Positions 50,726 through 60,338 of a DNA stretch of 64,000 nucleotides are shown here, piece by piece. Below the pieces are notes generated by a model. The model saw only the letters and a program-made list of their open reading frames with translations. It did not search any database and was not told the DNA's origin. Source of the stretch: Oligoflexia bacterium (lineage in GTDB: Bacteria > Bdellovibrionota > Bdellovibrionia > JABDDW01); the NCBI GenBank assembly GCA_016715815.1, contig JADJXN010000001.1:517338-581337 (forward strand). Reading direction: 5' to 3'. The translations under genes and the position numbers were made by a program. How positions within the stretch are numbered: position 1 is the stretch's first letter; every line of letters begins with the position of its first letter.

Positions 50726-50998
50726 CTAGTTAAGTAGGTCTTTAAACTCTTTGCCTGCTTTAAATTTAGGCATTTTTGAAGCAGGTATTTGAATTTCTGC
50801 GCCTGTTTGTGGGTTTCTTCCTGAACGTGCTTTTCTTTTTCCTCTACTGAAGGTTCCAAATCCAACTAGTTTTACGTCATCTCCCTTAGCTACGGCTTTT
50901 TTAATTGACTCAATGGTGACATCTAAAATGGCTTCTGCCTGTGCTTTAGTGCATTGAGCATCGGTAGATATTTTTTCAACAAGTTGGGCTTTATTCAT
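50726..50998 (-). CDS. hup: HU-family DNA-binding protein
   Basis: A 90-residue histone-like protein that bends DNA. MNKAQLVEKIS opens it and FGTFSRGKRKARSGRNPQTG is the DNA-gripping arm. I start it at ATG 50998 since TTGGAGGAT directly ahead is the ribosome binding site. A TTG four codons earlier would sit inside that site. Which of the HU alpha, beta or IHF roles it plays cannot be read. Confidence 0.95.
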   Translation of the reverse strand: MNKAQLVEKISTDAQCTKAQAEAILDVTIESIKKAVAKGDDVKLVGFGTFSRGKRKARSGRNPQTGAEIQIPASKMPKFKAGKEFKDLLN

Positions 50999-51045
50999 GA
51001 AATCCTCCAAAAGGTGTTAGGTGTTAGTGTTAAAAGGTGATACTG

Positions 51046-51074
51046 AGGTTAATGATTTGTAAAAATATGGTCAA
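51046..51074 (-). promoter_or_regulatory. Possible promoter of the HU gene
   Basis: On the minus strand TTGACC (51069-51074) and TAACCT (51046-51051) are 17 bases apart, about 50 bases before the HU start. The -35 is good and the -10 weak. Confidence 0.4.
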
Positions 51075-51093
51075 GATTTTTTTAAAAAAATAA

Positions 51094-51099
51094 TATAAT
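51094..51099 (+). promoter_or_regulatory. TATAAT -10 element before argS
   Basis: A perfect TATAAT sits 11 to 23 bases before the two possible argS starts, in an A/T-rich tract. No good -35 at the standard spacing, so confidence is limited. Confidence 0.35.
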
Positions 51100-51109
51100 A
51101 TTTTATATC

Positions 51110-52912
51110 ATGCTAGTAGAAATGAAAAAGCATTTAGGGGCCCATTTATCCACACAAACCGGTTTGGCTGTGGAAAAAGTAATAGAACTTTTGGAAATTC
51201 CAAAAGACATCAGCCACGGAGATTTAGCTTTTCCTTGTTTTCAAATCTCAAAACTACAAAAAAAGGCACCACACATAATTGCCCAAGAATTAAGCAAAAT
51301 TAAACCGCCTGTAGGTTTTATTAAATCTGAAGCCGTTGGGGGGTACTTAAACTTTTTTTTTGAAGATCATTTTTGGCAAAAGACAGTTTTTGGAAATTAC
51401 AGTAAGCAGCAAGAAGATATTGGAAATATAAATATTGGGAATAACCAAATTGTTGTTTTTGACTACTCATCTCCTAATGTTGCAAAGCCAATGAGCATTG
51501 GGCACTTGCGTTCAACAGTGATAGGTGAGTCTTTAAATAGAATTTATAAATCCTGTGGTTTTAAAACAATAGCTATTAATTATATTGGTGATTGGGGAGT
51601 GCAGTTTGGCAAGCTTGCTTGGTCACATATTAATTTAAAAGAGCTGCTTGGGCTTGCAAAAGAGCACACCGATGCTATTACTTCAAAAGATTTTGATAAA
51701 AACTATTGGAATAAGCTTCTTCAGGAAGCCTCTCATCAGGACACCACTACTTTTAACTACCTTTTTGCTATTTATGTTATCTTCCATGCCGTTGCACAGC
51801 TTGAGCCAAAGCTTGAAGACTATGGACGAGAGTATTTTTTAAAATTAGAAAAAAGAAAATCAAACCAAGATGAACTAACACTGAAAATTGTTAGTGCTTG
51901 GCAGAAATTTATTAAAATTTCTATTAATGAATATGAGCATGTTTATAAATTACTGGGTACAAAGCATGACTTGGTTAGAGGTGAATCCTTTTATGAAGAC
52001 CACTTAAAAGAGGTTATCTTAGAGCTTGAGGCTAAAAAGCTTTTAAAATTAAGTCAGGGTGCTAACATTGTAGATCTTGAGGCGTTTAATATGCCTCCTT
52101 GCCTTATTCAAAAATCCGATGGGGCAACCCTTTATGCTACCCGTGATATTGCGGCAGCAATAAATAGAGTGAGTGAATTTAATGCGACACAGTTAATTTA
52201 TGTTGTGGGTGCAGAGCAGAGTTTACATTTTAAGCAATTTTTTAAAGTATTGGAATTAATGGGTTATGAGTGGGTTAAAAACTGCCACCATGTCGCATTT
52301 GGATTATACCGTTTTAAAGAAGGAAAAATGTCAACGAGACGTGGTAATGTTATTCTTTTAGAGGATGTTTTAGCCAGAGCCATTGATTTAGTAAAAAACA
52401 TAATTAAAGAGAAAAACCCAAATTTAAAAAATGCTGACCAAGTGGCTAACAATGTTGGAGTAGGGGCCATTACATTTAATGATTTAATGAATGATAGACA
52501 AAAAAATATAGATTTTGATTGGGATAAAATTTTGGATTTTAACGGAGACACCGGCCCCTATGTGCAGTACACCCATGTTCGATGCTGCAGTGTTTTAAGC
52601 AAATACAATAAGGAGCTCATTAGTCCTGAAAAGCTTGAGGTATTAACACATCCCTTAGAGAAAAATTTGATTAACATAATGGGGCGCTTTGAAGAGGTAG
52701 TCAAACTTTCCTATGAACAGTTAAAGCCAAGTTGGATTGCCCAGTACAGTCTTGAGTTAGCAAAAGCATTTAACTCTTTTTATTATGAAATTAAAATTCT
52801 AGATGGTGAACAAAAGCTACAAGGCTCTCGAGTTTTTCTTGTCAATTGCGTAAGACTGACTCTTTTAAAGGCTTTATATCTTCTTGGAATTAGAGCCCCT
52901 GAATCTATGTAA
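51110..52912 (+). CDS. argS: Arginine-tRNA ligase
   Basis: A 600-residue class I synthetase that charges tRNA-Arg. The signature region is SSPNVAKPMSIGHLRSTVIG, so the HIGH box begins with Ser instead of His, as in several Firmicutes ArgS. The KMSKS-equivalent is GKMSTRRGN. The N-terminal Arg-tRNA-synthetase domain and the C-terminal DALR anticodon-binding domain (ALYLLGIRAPESM end) are present. The start is either here or four codons later at MKKHL, and no ribosome binding site separates them. Confidence 0.95.
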   Translation: MLVEMKKHLGAHLSTQTGLAVEKVIELLEIPKDISHGDLAFPCFQISKLQKKAPHIIAQELSKIKPPVGFIKSEAVGGYLNFFFEDHFWQKTVFGNYSKQQEDIGNINIGNNQIVVFDYSSPNVAKPMSIGHLRSTVIGESLNRIYKSCGFKTIAINYIGDWGVQFGKLAWSHINLKELLGLAKEHTDAITSKDFDKNYWNKLLQEASHQDTTTFNYLFAIYVIFHAVAQLEPKLEDYGREYFLKLEKRKSNQDELTLKIVSAWQKFIKISINEYEHVYKLLGTKHDLVRGESFYEDHLKEVILELEAKKLLKLSQGANIVDLEAFNMPPCLIQKSDGATLYATRDIAAAINRVSEFNATQLIYVVGAEQSLHFKQFFKVLELMGYEWVKNCHHVAFGLYRFKEGKMSTRRGNVILLEDVLARAIDLVKNIIKEKNPNLKNADQVANNVGVGAITFNDLMNDRQKNIDFDWDKILDFNGDTGPYVQYTHVRCCSVLSKYNKELISPEKLEVLTHPLEKNLINIMGRFEEVVKLSYEQLKPSWIAQYSLELAKAFNSFYYEIKILDGEQKLQGSRVFLVNCVRLTLLKALYLLGIRAPESM

Positions 52913-52992
52913 AAATAACATGTAAATTACTTAAGCAGCAAAGCTTGAGTTTGTAATTTGGCTTTACTTTACAGAGTCTTAAATCAAAGCTG

Positions 52993-53025
52993 AAATATAG
53001 CTCATTTTAAGTGCTATATTTTTGA
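52993..53025 (+). terminator. Possible AT-rich terminator after argS
   Basis: AAATATAGC (52993-53001) can pair with GCTATATTT (53013-53021) around an 11-base loop, followed by a short T run. The stem is weak in G-C pairs, so this is only a candidate. Confidence 0.3.
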
Positions 53026-53074
53026 AGTGGCAAAGTTCAATGGCACAAGCTGTGCTTTATGTTAACGTGCCGGT

Positions 53075-54298
53075 ATGATTAAGTATTTTATTACTTTTAT
53101 ATTGCTTTTTTCAAGCATTTCACACGGGGGTTTGGAGTCCACCAGTACCCTGCCTAAAGGTGTCGTAAGCCCTGAGATTAGTTTTGGTATTATTAATGGC
53201 TTAAGTGAAAAATTTAATTCAAATGGTGATGTCATTGATGTGACTAGTGACTTTCATATTAACCTTATGGGGGAGCAAATCGCAAAGCTTGATGCAAGAG
53301 CGGGTGAGCTTGTTTCTTTTCTCAATACATTTAATTTAGGCAGTCAACTTTCTTTGGGAACCATTGATTTTAAAGCAAACCCAACAATTTCCTATACAAT
53401 TATTAATCCGGCCTATGGCATTAAAGAAAATTTAGCAGTAGGTTTTGGTTTTCCTATAATACATTTTAAAAATGAAATGGAAATTGTTACTGGTGGAACA
53501 AATAGTATCTCTAGTATTCAATCTCATATAGGTGGACTTAATCCTGAAGTGCAAAGCGGTTTGCAACAAATGGCTAATATGGCAGCAAATTTGCCACTGA
53601 CTGTTCAAAGCGCTATTATTGCAAAAGGATACAAACCCATAAGTAGTATGGAATATTCTAGCATTGGAGATTTTCAGGTTTATGCTCGTTGGCGCTTTTA
53701 TGAATCCCAAGATTTTAAAGTAGCATTAAGACCTTATCTCTTATTCCCAACTGGCCGTGGTGATGACCCAGATGATCTTGCAGATTATGCTGTGGGCGGC
53801 TATTCAGCATTAGGAACTTATTTAACAAGCGAGTACACTTTTTTAAATAGATTTGTTTTATCATTTATTTTGCAATACCAAGTACACATACCAGATAGAG
53901 TAGATAAAAGGGTTCCGGCAAGTGTGGATGATATCCTGCCTGGCATTGAGCAAAAAGAAAATGTTCAAAGGTTCACGGGGAGTCTTTATGATGTTGTTAT
54001 AGCTCCTCGGTATAAGTTTTCAAGGTGGTTTAGCGGTGGGGTCTTTTATGATTTTTCTGTTAAAGATCCAGATACCTATTCTGGCAATAAAAATTTTAAT
54101 TATGGTTTACTCTCTAGAGACAGTGGAAACGAATCTCACAAAATTGGCGCTTATATGGAGTTTAGTACAACAGATTTTTACTTCTCTAAGGAATTTCCTT
54201 TTCCTTTTATAATAGGTTACTCCATTACTGATATGGTAAATGCTAAAAACAACCCTAACATTACAAACCATGTTTTTAATTTAAGGATGTTTTTTTGA
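53075..54298 (+). CDS. Secreted beta-rich, probably outer-membrane protein
   Basis: A 407-residue protein with a signal peptide (residues 1-17). The body alternates short hydrophobic strands with glycine and aromatic residues (YGIKENLAVGFGFPIIHF, FIIGYSITDMVNAKN), ends in Phe (NLRMFF), and so resembles an outer-membrane beta barrel. A loop near residues 130-190 is helical and Gln/Ser-rich. I do not recognise a named family. Its stop overlaps the ATG of the following lipoprotein gene, so the two are coupled. Confidence 0.75.
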   Translation: MIKYFITFILLFSSISHGGLESTSTLPKGVVSPEISFGIINGLSEKFNSNGDVIDVTSDFHINLMGEQIAKLDARAGELVSFLNTFNLGSQLSLGTIDFKANPTISYTIINPAYGIKENLAVGFGFPIIHFKNEMEIVTGGTNSISSIQSHIGGLNPEVQSGLQQMANMAANLPLTVQSAIIAKGYKPISSMEYSSIGDFQVYARWRFYESQDFKVALRPYLLFPTGRGDDPDDLADYAVGGYSALGTYLTSEYTFLNRFVLSFILQYQVHIPDRVDKRVPASVDDILPGIEQKENVQRFTGSLYDVVIAPRYKFSRWFSGGVFYDFSVKDPDTYSGNKNFNYGLLSRDSGNESHKIGAYMEFSTTDFYFSKEFPFPFIIGYSITDMVNAKNNPNITNHVFNLRMFF

Positions 54299-57261
54299 TG
54301 AAACTTAAAAATGTATTAATATTAAGTTTAATATTTTTAAGTTTTGGTTGCGGTAAGAAAAAGCAAGAAGTACCATCTACCCAACAACAGCCAAGAATAC
54401 TTGGTATTAATAACTCAGATACAGATCTTGTTTTAGATTTAAATATTAATGGGCTTAAGCCAGTTGATTCCAAAAAATATAAAGAAAAAATTAAAACTTC
54501 TGAACTTTTAGAACTAATTGAACACTTTACAAAATATCCATCCCCTGATCTTAAAGAAAAGGCTTACGCCTTATACATGCAAACCATAAAGCCAGAGCTT
54601 TCAAGCACATTTGTTACAGGTTCTATAACTCCACCAGGAAGCCCTTATGCAGAGCAGGTTTATCAATTTTTACAACCCTATCTAATTAGCCAATTCTCTC
54701 ACAGTTTGCAAAAAGCTTTAACTAAAGTTGAGGCGGCCGCTGATAAATTACCAAAGCCAGATGGAGCCAATTTATCAGCAAAAACATATTTGGAATTTAT
54801 TATTATTCAGTTAGGAGAATTTAATAAGCACTTAAACCTACTATCAGACTCTGAAACAAAACCCTTTATTGACCCAGTGGTACATAAAGTTTCAGCAGAG
54901 TACATGATTCCGCTTGAGAAATTTATTTCTTCAATAAATTGGCAGCGAAGCCAAACCCTTACAAAATACCTTACTCATTTAAGTGGAGAAATTAAAAATA
55001 TACCAGGTCTCTCTGATGAAGAAAAAAGAATAAGCCAGTTTCAATTACAAGAAGCAATGGCTTATGCAAAACAAAACGATGATATTAAAGACTCGGCCCG
55101 CGCTTTTAATTTGATTATTGATATGTGGATCAATAAGAGCCAAAGAGAAAACGCTCCCACATTATTAATTAACGGCTTAAAAAAATATAACGATCAGCAA
55201 CTTATCGCAATTGCCACAAATAACCAGCCCTTATTCAGCAAGCAGGAATGGCAAGCTTTAAAGGAAAGAAAAGATTTAGATAAAATGACAGATAAAGAAC
55301 TTTTAGCGAGAGTTTCTTTAAATTCTGGAATTTTAAAAAATGATGATTGGCAGACATTATTCTTAGGTTTTGATAAAAAATTTATAAATGGTGTGGAGTT
55401 AAATGACATTTTAATTTCTCGCCAAGTTTCTCCTTCTAAGGCTACAGAAAATGAAAAACTCATTGCTCTTGTCTCTTTTTGGCTTAATTTGAAAACAAGA
55501 GTTATTTTTCCCAGTGAATTAGTTGAAAAATTGAGTGAATATACTGACAAAGAGCTTGAAAAGTTAAAAGATCAGAGTTGGTGGAACTGGTCACTTTTTA
55601 GAAGAGGTGTTATTGATTTTATTGAATCCTATCCAGGTGTGGATGGTAAAAAGCCGAACACTACTGAAGAAGCAGTAGAAAATTTTAAAATTTTTATTTC
55701 GGAAAAAGTTTTTAGCTCAGTTGAGTCAACATTAAGAAATAAAATATATGGTCTAGCGGCCAAGCTTAAAAGTATGGTTAGGGAAGAGGTGAGTTTACAG
55801 CTTCAGGCTCAAAGGGAACACTTCCCTAAGTTAGCATTTGATAATTTTAAAGAGTATGGAAATAGATATTTAAAGCTATGGTTTTTTCAAAGTAGTGATA
55901 AATTAAGTTTATTTGAATCAGAATTTATTGAATTGGAAAACATGGGCTCTGGGTTTTGGAAGCCTGTTTCGTCTAGTCAAAATGAAACATCAAGTGAGCT
56001 TATAGCACGTAGTCTTTCCTTAAATTACCTTCAGCTATTAGAAAACAACTTAGCAAATAATAAAATGGCATTCCAGCTGGTGAATAAGCTTTCATCCATA
56101 GCAGGGTACAAGGATTATAATGGAAAGTTAGTTGATGCACTTATGTTTCCGGTAGTGGGGGATAAAAATAAAAGATTTAATTTAATGGAATTTGACAGGT
56201 ATGACCCACTGAAATTAGCCTTTGCATTGCCTGATATTGTTTATTTAAAAGATCAATTTAGAGCCGATTACGGCATGCTGGATAAATTTCAAGTATCTGT
56301 TAATGGGCAAATGAATCTACTTGAGAGCTATACTAAATTGATTGAGTGGTTAAAACCTTGGAGGCAGTCTAGTTTTGACAAAACTCTAGGCACTTTAAAA
56401 ATTAGTATTGCTGATAATATTTCAAAGGAAGTTTTTCCTAAAAAAGATCTCTTTAAGCAACCACTAGTGCTTTCGTTAAGTATTTTAGCAAACCTTAAAG
56501 CGCACATGCTTGGGCTTGTTGACGTTGTGGGTAATATTTATTTAAATCAGGATGTAAAAAACCCTCAAGGTGCTGTGCTTTTTGATTTTGATAACCAAAT
56601 GCAGAGAAATAAAATTGTAAAGACAGCAGATATAGCAACTGCCATGGAGGCGATTTCAAATTTTTATTTAGTATTATCAGATTTAAATGTAAGTAATTTT
56701 CAAGATGATCAAATAAACGCAGCAACTATAGGCAAAATTCAGCAAGTAAGAGAGGAGCTAAAATCTCTTTTAGTGGGTTTAATTTTGTTTTCTACAAAAA
56801 ATCTTTTGCAAAGTGATTTTGGTTACTCCGTAGGTTATAATTTTCAAACTAAACAACAGGTTTTACAGAAGCGAAATCTTAAGGATCAGCTAAAAATGCA
56901 AAGATCTCTCATCCTTGCGGGTAATGTTTTAAATTCGGATTTAGTTAAATCAAAAGCTATTGAGAATTATTATTATATAAATAAGAATTTTTGGAATCCT
57001 CAATTAGGCTTTTACAGCCGCATTGAAGATAAGCTTGATGTGAATTTAAAAATATCAGACTTATTTTATGCCTTTGAAACATTGCAAATGGTAGAGGAAA
57101 CCTTAATTTACTTTTCAGTTGGTAGTCAAATAGCTCAGCAATCGCTCGCCCAACTAAGACTATTGAAACAGTATTGGTCAACTAGACTGATTTCTGGTTT
57201 TAATAAGGCGCAAAACGTAGTGGAATTACTTGGTTACCAAAGACCGGTCGTTAGTCCATAA
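54298..57261 (+). CDS. Large lipoprotein of unknown function
   Basis: A 987-residue lipoprotein. The signal peptide ends in FLSFGC (lipobox, cysteine near residue 19) followed by GKKKQE. The rest is mostly helical, charged and soluble, with no repeats I can recognise. Likely anchored in the inner leaflet of the outer membrane or the periplasmic face of the inner membrane. It is coupled to the barrel-like gene upstream and followed 50 bases later by a TPR protein. I do not recognise a family. The start is ATG 54298; a TTG one codon earlier is less likely. Confidence 0.8.
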   Translation: MKLKNVLILSLIFLSFGCGKKKQEVPSTQQQPRILGINNSDTDLVLDLNINGLKPVDSKKYKEKIKTSELLELIEHFTKYPSPDLKEKAYALYMQTIKPELSSTFVTGSITPPGSPYAEQVYQFLQPYLISQFSHSLQKALTKVEAAADKLPKPDGANLSAKTYLEFIIIQLGEFNKHLNLLSDSETKPFIDPVVHKVSAEYMIPLEKFISSINWQRSQTLTKYLTHLSGEIKNIPGLSDEEKRISQFQLQEAMAYAKQNDDIKDSARAFNLIIDMWINKSQRENAPTLLINGLKKYNDQQLIAIATNNQPLFSKQEWQALKERKDLDKMTDKELLARVSLNSGILKNDDWQTLFLGFDKKFINGVELNDILISRQVSPSKATENEKLIALVSFWLNLKTRVIFPSELVEKLSEYTDKELEKLKDQSWWNWSLFRRGVIDFIESYPGVDGKKPNTTEEAVENFKIFISEKVFSSVESTLRNKIYGLAAKLKSMVREEVSLQLQAQREHFPKLAFDNFKEYGNRYLKLWFFQSSDKLSLFESEFIELENMGSGFWKPVSSSQNETSSELIARSLSLNYLQLLENNLANNKMAFQLVNKLSSIAGYKDYNGKLVDALMFPVVGDKNKRFNLMEFDRYDPLKLAFALPDIVYLKDQFRADYGMLDKFQVSVNGQMNLLESYTKLIEWLKPWRQSSFDKTLGTLKISIADNISKEVFPKKDLFKQPLVLSLSILANLKAHMLGLVDVVGNIYLNQDVKNPQGAVLFDFDNQMQRNKIVKTADIATAMEAISNFYLVLSDLNVSNFQDDQINAATIGKIQQVREELKSLLVGLILFSTKNLLQSDFGYSVGYNFQTKQQVLQKRNLKDQLKMQRSLILAGNVLNSDLVKSKAIENYYYINKNFWNPQLGFYSRIEDKLDVNLKISDLFYAFETLQMVEETLIYFSVGSQIAQQSLAQLRLLKQYWSTRLISGFNKAQNVVELLGYQRPVVSP

Positions 57262-57310
57262 GGGTTAAGTTTACATCAGTTTTTGTCGAAGTGTTAGCCA
57301 GGAGAAAATA

Positions 57311-57991
57311 GTGGCTACACGTGTACATGTTATTTGGACGCTTATTCTTTTGGTTTTTTGGGCCTTTGTTTTTGGCGTTTTTAATAAACACTTTGATGGG
57401 GCACATTTAGAAAAAAGAAAAATTGCTAAACTAGAGCGAAAATTGCATTTGCAATTTAGAGAGGTTGCCAAGCTTGAAACTAAGTTTGATGAGTACAAAG
57501 ATGCCATGGTTGTGGCTGGTATCAAAATAGATTCAAAATTTAATTGGAATGACTCAAAAAGATCAATAGCAAGTGTTATAGCAGACCCAAGTATTAAATC
57601 AAAAGTGAGTTGGTCCCCAGGAACAGTAAGCTTTAATCACGCAAAAAAAGTTTTCAAAAGCCAAAATTTTAAAAGATCTGCTGAGCTTCTTGAAAATTTT
57701 ATGAAAAACTATCCTGATCACCCAAGCTCCCCATTAGCGGCATTTTTACTTGGCGAGAGTTACTTTCAAATTGGCAATATGCATGATTCCTTAAGGGCAA
57801 TAAATATTTTAATAAGTCACTTTCCTGAAACAGAAACAGCATGTCTTGGAATGTTAAGGCTTGGAAAAATTTTTGAAAAACAAGCAAGGCTTGAAGATGC
57901 GCAGGAAGTATATGAACTGACATTACCAAATTACCCAGAATCAAAATGTTCGCAGTTGGCTAAGGCAAGTATTAAAGGATTAAACTTGTGA
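57311..57991 (+). CDS. Membrane-anchored TPR protein, YbgF/CpoB-like
   Basis: A 226-residue protein with an N-terminal membrane anchor (about residues 8-25), a coiled segment (30-70), and C-terminal tetratricopeptide repeats (from about 108) with the pattern FKRSAELLENFMKNYPDHP and AAFLLGESYFQIGN. This is the layout of YbgF/CpoB, the Tol-Pal-linked periplasmic protein, though here the anchor is uncleaved or a signal sequence. No tol or pal genes are adjacent. Starts at a GTG after AGGAG. Overlaps the FecR gene by four bases. Confidence 0.8.
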   Translation: MATRVHVIWTLILLVFWAFVFGVFNKHFDGAHLEKRKIAKLERKLHLQFREVAKLETKFDEYKDAMVVAGIKIDSKFNWNDSKRSIASVIADPSIKSKVSWSPGTVSFNHAKKVFKSQNFKRSAELLENFMKNYPDHPSSPLAAFLLGESYFQIGNMHDSLRAINILISHFPETETACLGMLRLGKIFEKQARLEDAQEVYELTLPNYPESKCSQLAKASIKGLNL

Positions 57992-58791
57992 GAATAAAAA
58001 GACGAGTTGTATTAAAACATTTACTAGTTGTGGTTTTATCTTTCAGCATTGAAGTTAAAGTAAAGGCTGATGATTATTTAATAGAAAACCAGAATGGCAA
58101 GATAGAAGTAGAAAAGCTTTCCGATGGAAGTACAGATATTCAAACCTATCAAGCGGCACAGTTAAAAATTAAAAGTGGTGGTGTTAGTTTAGGAGTAAAT
58201 CAAAATAGTTTTATTACCCTTTCAAAAAAAAAGCAAATTCATATAGGTAGTGTTTTTGTTCAAACAAATGATATTTCAAATTTTATTTTACATACAAAAC
58301 ACGGCAAAATTTTAGCTGATAAAAATTCAACCTATTTAGTAAATGTAAATAAAAGTAAAACCACTGTTATGGTCCTTCTTGGCGAGGTATCCTTAAGTGA
58401 TAGAATTAATACTCAGTCTAAAAAAATTGAGGCGGGTTACCAAGTAAGCATTGGCGGGTTATTCACTGACGGCAAAAAATATTGGAGTGAGCTCTCAGCC
58501 CATGACATGAGGCTTGCTGAAAATGCAATTAATTTATTTTCTGATACTGCTAATGAGTCTAAAAATATTGAGCTTGACCATGTTCGTATAGCTTGGAAAA
58601 AAGCTGTTGATGATGTCTCCATTCAGGCGCAAAACAAGGTGAGGGAGGGCTTAAAAATCCTTCATAAATATCAGCAAGAAGAAGAAAAAAGACGAATTGC
58701 CTCAGACCTTGAGAGAAAAGAAATAAAAAAAATCTTTAGGGAGAAGACTTTGGGGTTGCCTGGTCAAAATAAAGAAGTCCCATTGGAGTGA
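57988..58791 (+). CDS. FecR-domain periplasmic protein
   Basis: A 267-residue protein with an N-terminal hydrophobic signal (about residues 9-27). Residues about 55-155 show the FecR beta pattern, for example the HTKHGKILADKNSTYLVNVN strands. The C-terminus is a charged helix (QEEEKRRIASDLERKEIKK). FecR domains in proteins like this often bind peptidoglycan-linked or regulatory partners. It starts at GTG overlapping the TPR gene. Its last 56 bases overlap the convergent peptide-binding gene. Confidence 0.78.
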   Translation: MRIKRRVVLKHLLVVVLSFSIEVKVKADDYLIENQNGKIEVEKLSDGSTDIQTYQAAQLKIKSGGVSLGVNQNSFITLSKKKQIHIGSVFVQTNDISNFILHTKHGKILADKNSTYLVNVNKSKTTVMVLLGEVSLSDRINTQSKKIEAGYQVSIGGLFTDGKKYWSELSAHDMRLAENAINLFSDTANESKNIELDHVRIAWKKAVDDVSIQAQNKVREGLKILHKYQQEEEKRRIASDLERKEIKKIFREKTLGLPGQNKEVPLE

Positions 58792-60214
58792 TGTTAAGCC
58801 CTGTCCATTTATTGCTTACTAAAAAATATTGAACATAGTGGTATAAAGGCATGATGACAGCATCTTCAATAAGCAGTAAATTTTGAGCTTTGCGAATAAG
58901 AGCTTCTCTCTTTTTCATTTGTGTCGTTTTTGAAATTTGATCTACAAGTTCATTGTAACGAGGATTATTATAACCTGTGTAATTATTGGGGTTATTACCT
59001 TTAAACACACTTAAATGGCTTACTGGATCTGGAAATGCTGCAAGCCAAGCAAATCTAAAGAAGCTAGGATTCTCTTGAGAGATATGTTTTAGATAGGATT
59101 TCCACTCCATGCTTTTTAAGGGCATGTTATAGTTTAAATTTTTCTTAATTTGATTTTGAATAAGTGTTGCTATAAGAGTATTTTTTTCTTGTGAATCAAA
59201 AACAAGTTCAAAATCAAAATCTTTAGTCTTGGACTTTATTTTTTTAATTTCATAGGTTTTATTTGATCCCAAAAGAGGGGTGGGTACCCAAGAGCTAGAT
59301 ATTTTTTGTGGATCTTGAAGAATTTTATTAATTTCTTCTCTATTGATATTTGAGATGACAAGTTTTCTAAGATTCACGTCATCAAATGGCTTTTTTGTAG
59401 TATTAAAACCCAAATAATAAGTAGCTAAAAAGGGGCCAGTTTTAAGTGCAGGATTATTTTTAAAACGTATAAAATCAGAGCTTGGAACCTTTTCAATAAC
59501 ATCAATTTCATTTTTTTCAAATAAAGCAACAAGTGTTGAGCTTTCGAGAATAAATTTTAACTCAACATTATTCTTTGCAGGGTTTAAATGTTTTAAGTTA
59601 GGTTTAAGAAGAATTTTTTGAGATCTTTTGAAATCACTTATTATGTATCTACCGCTGGTAGGAGTATTGGGTTTAATTGTTTCAAAGCCTGGTTTCATTG
59701 GAAATGTAAAGGGGAGCGTTAATAAGGATAGAAAATAATTTGATGGGTGGTTAAGTTTAAATTCTAAAGTTAAGTCATCAATTTTTTTTATCCCTACCTT
59801 TGAAAAATCATTAATTTTTGAAGTTTTATACTCTCTTGCATTTTCTATGAGATCTTGAAATGTCTGAGAAATTTTAGCCTTTGTGTTTGGAGATAATGTT
59901 CTTTTAAGGGCATAAATAAAATCATCGCTCAATATTGGTGTGCCGTCTGACCAAAATGTTTTTTTAAGTTTAAAGGTATAGGTTTTGCCATCATTGGTAA
60001 CCTTATAACTTTTTGCTAATTCAAGCTCAGGGGTGAGATCAACTTTTGAGCGCATAAGGCCACTTCCAAGGTTCATTAGAACTCTAATTGTGACAAAATC
60101 CTCTGCTTCTGTTGGATCAAAGACTTCAAGGCTAACACTAAGAGGAAATCTTAAGCTGGCCCCATGGGATGTGGCGGTAATTAAGAGTAGTAAGAGGAAT
60201 AGGGCTTTTCTCAT
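58736..60214 (-). CDS. Peptide/nickel ABC transporter substrate-binding protein (SBP_bac_5)
   Basis: A 492-residue periplasmic binding protein with a signal peptide (residues 1-19). It shows the family framework: LNLGSGLMRSKVDLTPEL-like opening, TFKLKKTFWSDGTPILSDDF, and NNYTGYNNPRYNELVDQ near the C-terminus, as in oligopeptide-binding proteins. No permease or ATPase genes are nearby, so it is an orphan binder that would use a distant transporter. Its 3' end overlaps the FecR gene by 56 bases. Confidence 0.9.
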   Translation of the reverse strand: MRKALFLLLLLITATSHGASLRFPLSVSLEVFDPTEAEDFVTIRVLMNLGSGLMRSKVDLTPELELAKSYKVTNDGKTYTFKLKKTFWSDGTPILSDDFIYALKRTLSPNTKAKISQTFQDLIENAREYKTSKINDFSKVGIKKIDDLTLEFKLNHPSNYFLSLLTLPFTFPMKPGFETIKPNTPTSGRYIISDFKRSQKILLKPNLKHLNPAKNNVELKFILESSTLVALFEKNEIDVIEKVPSSDFIRFKNNPALKTGPFLATYYLGFNTTKKPFDDVNLRKLVISNINREEINKILQDPQKISSSWVPTPLLGSNKTYEIKKIKSKTKDFDFELVFDSQEKNTLIATLIQNQIKKNLNYNMPLKSMEWKSYLKHISQENPSFFRFAWLAAFPDPVSHLSVFKGNNPNNYTGYNNPRYNELVDQISKTTQMKKREALIRKAQNLLLIEDAVIMPLYHYVQYFLVSNKWTGLNITPMGLLYFDQATPKSSP

Positions 60215-60267
60215 TAGATGAAAATAACAGTTTTATTTAATGACGCGTAGCATATTTCATTTTTGCG

Positions 60268-60295
60268 TTGGGCTTTTGTAAACTTCATGTATCAT
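60268..60295 (+). promoter_or_regulatory. Possible promoter of the DsbA-like lipoprotein gene
   Basis: TTGGGC (60268-60273) and TATCAT (60290-60295) are 16 bases apart, about 45 bases upstream of the GTG start. Confidence 0.35.
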
Positions 60296-60338
60296 AAATG
60301 ATGTCGGTTTTTACATCAAATAATAGAGGAGGAAGCCT

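Noticed and set aside
53042..53071. GGCAC/GTGCC inverted repeat before the barrel-like gene
   Set aside because: Five-base stem with a loop of about 20 bases; likely chance, no T-run.
55194..55550. Minus-strand frame of 118 residues inside the large lipoprotein gene
   Set aside because: Antisense shadow; the sense frame is continuous and has a lipobox and a good start.
54298..57261. Large lipoprotein as a repeat-built adhesin
   Set aside because: No internal repeats recognisable by eye and the body is helical and charged, unlike adhesin repeats.
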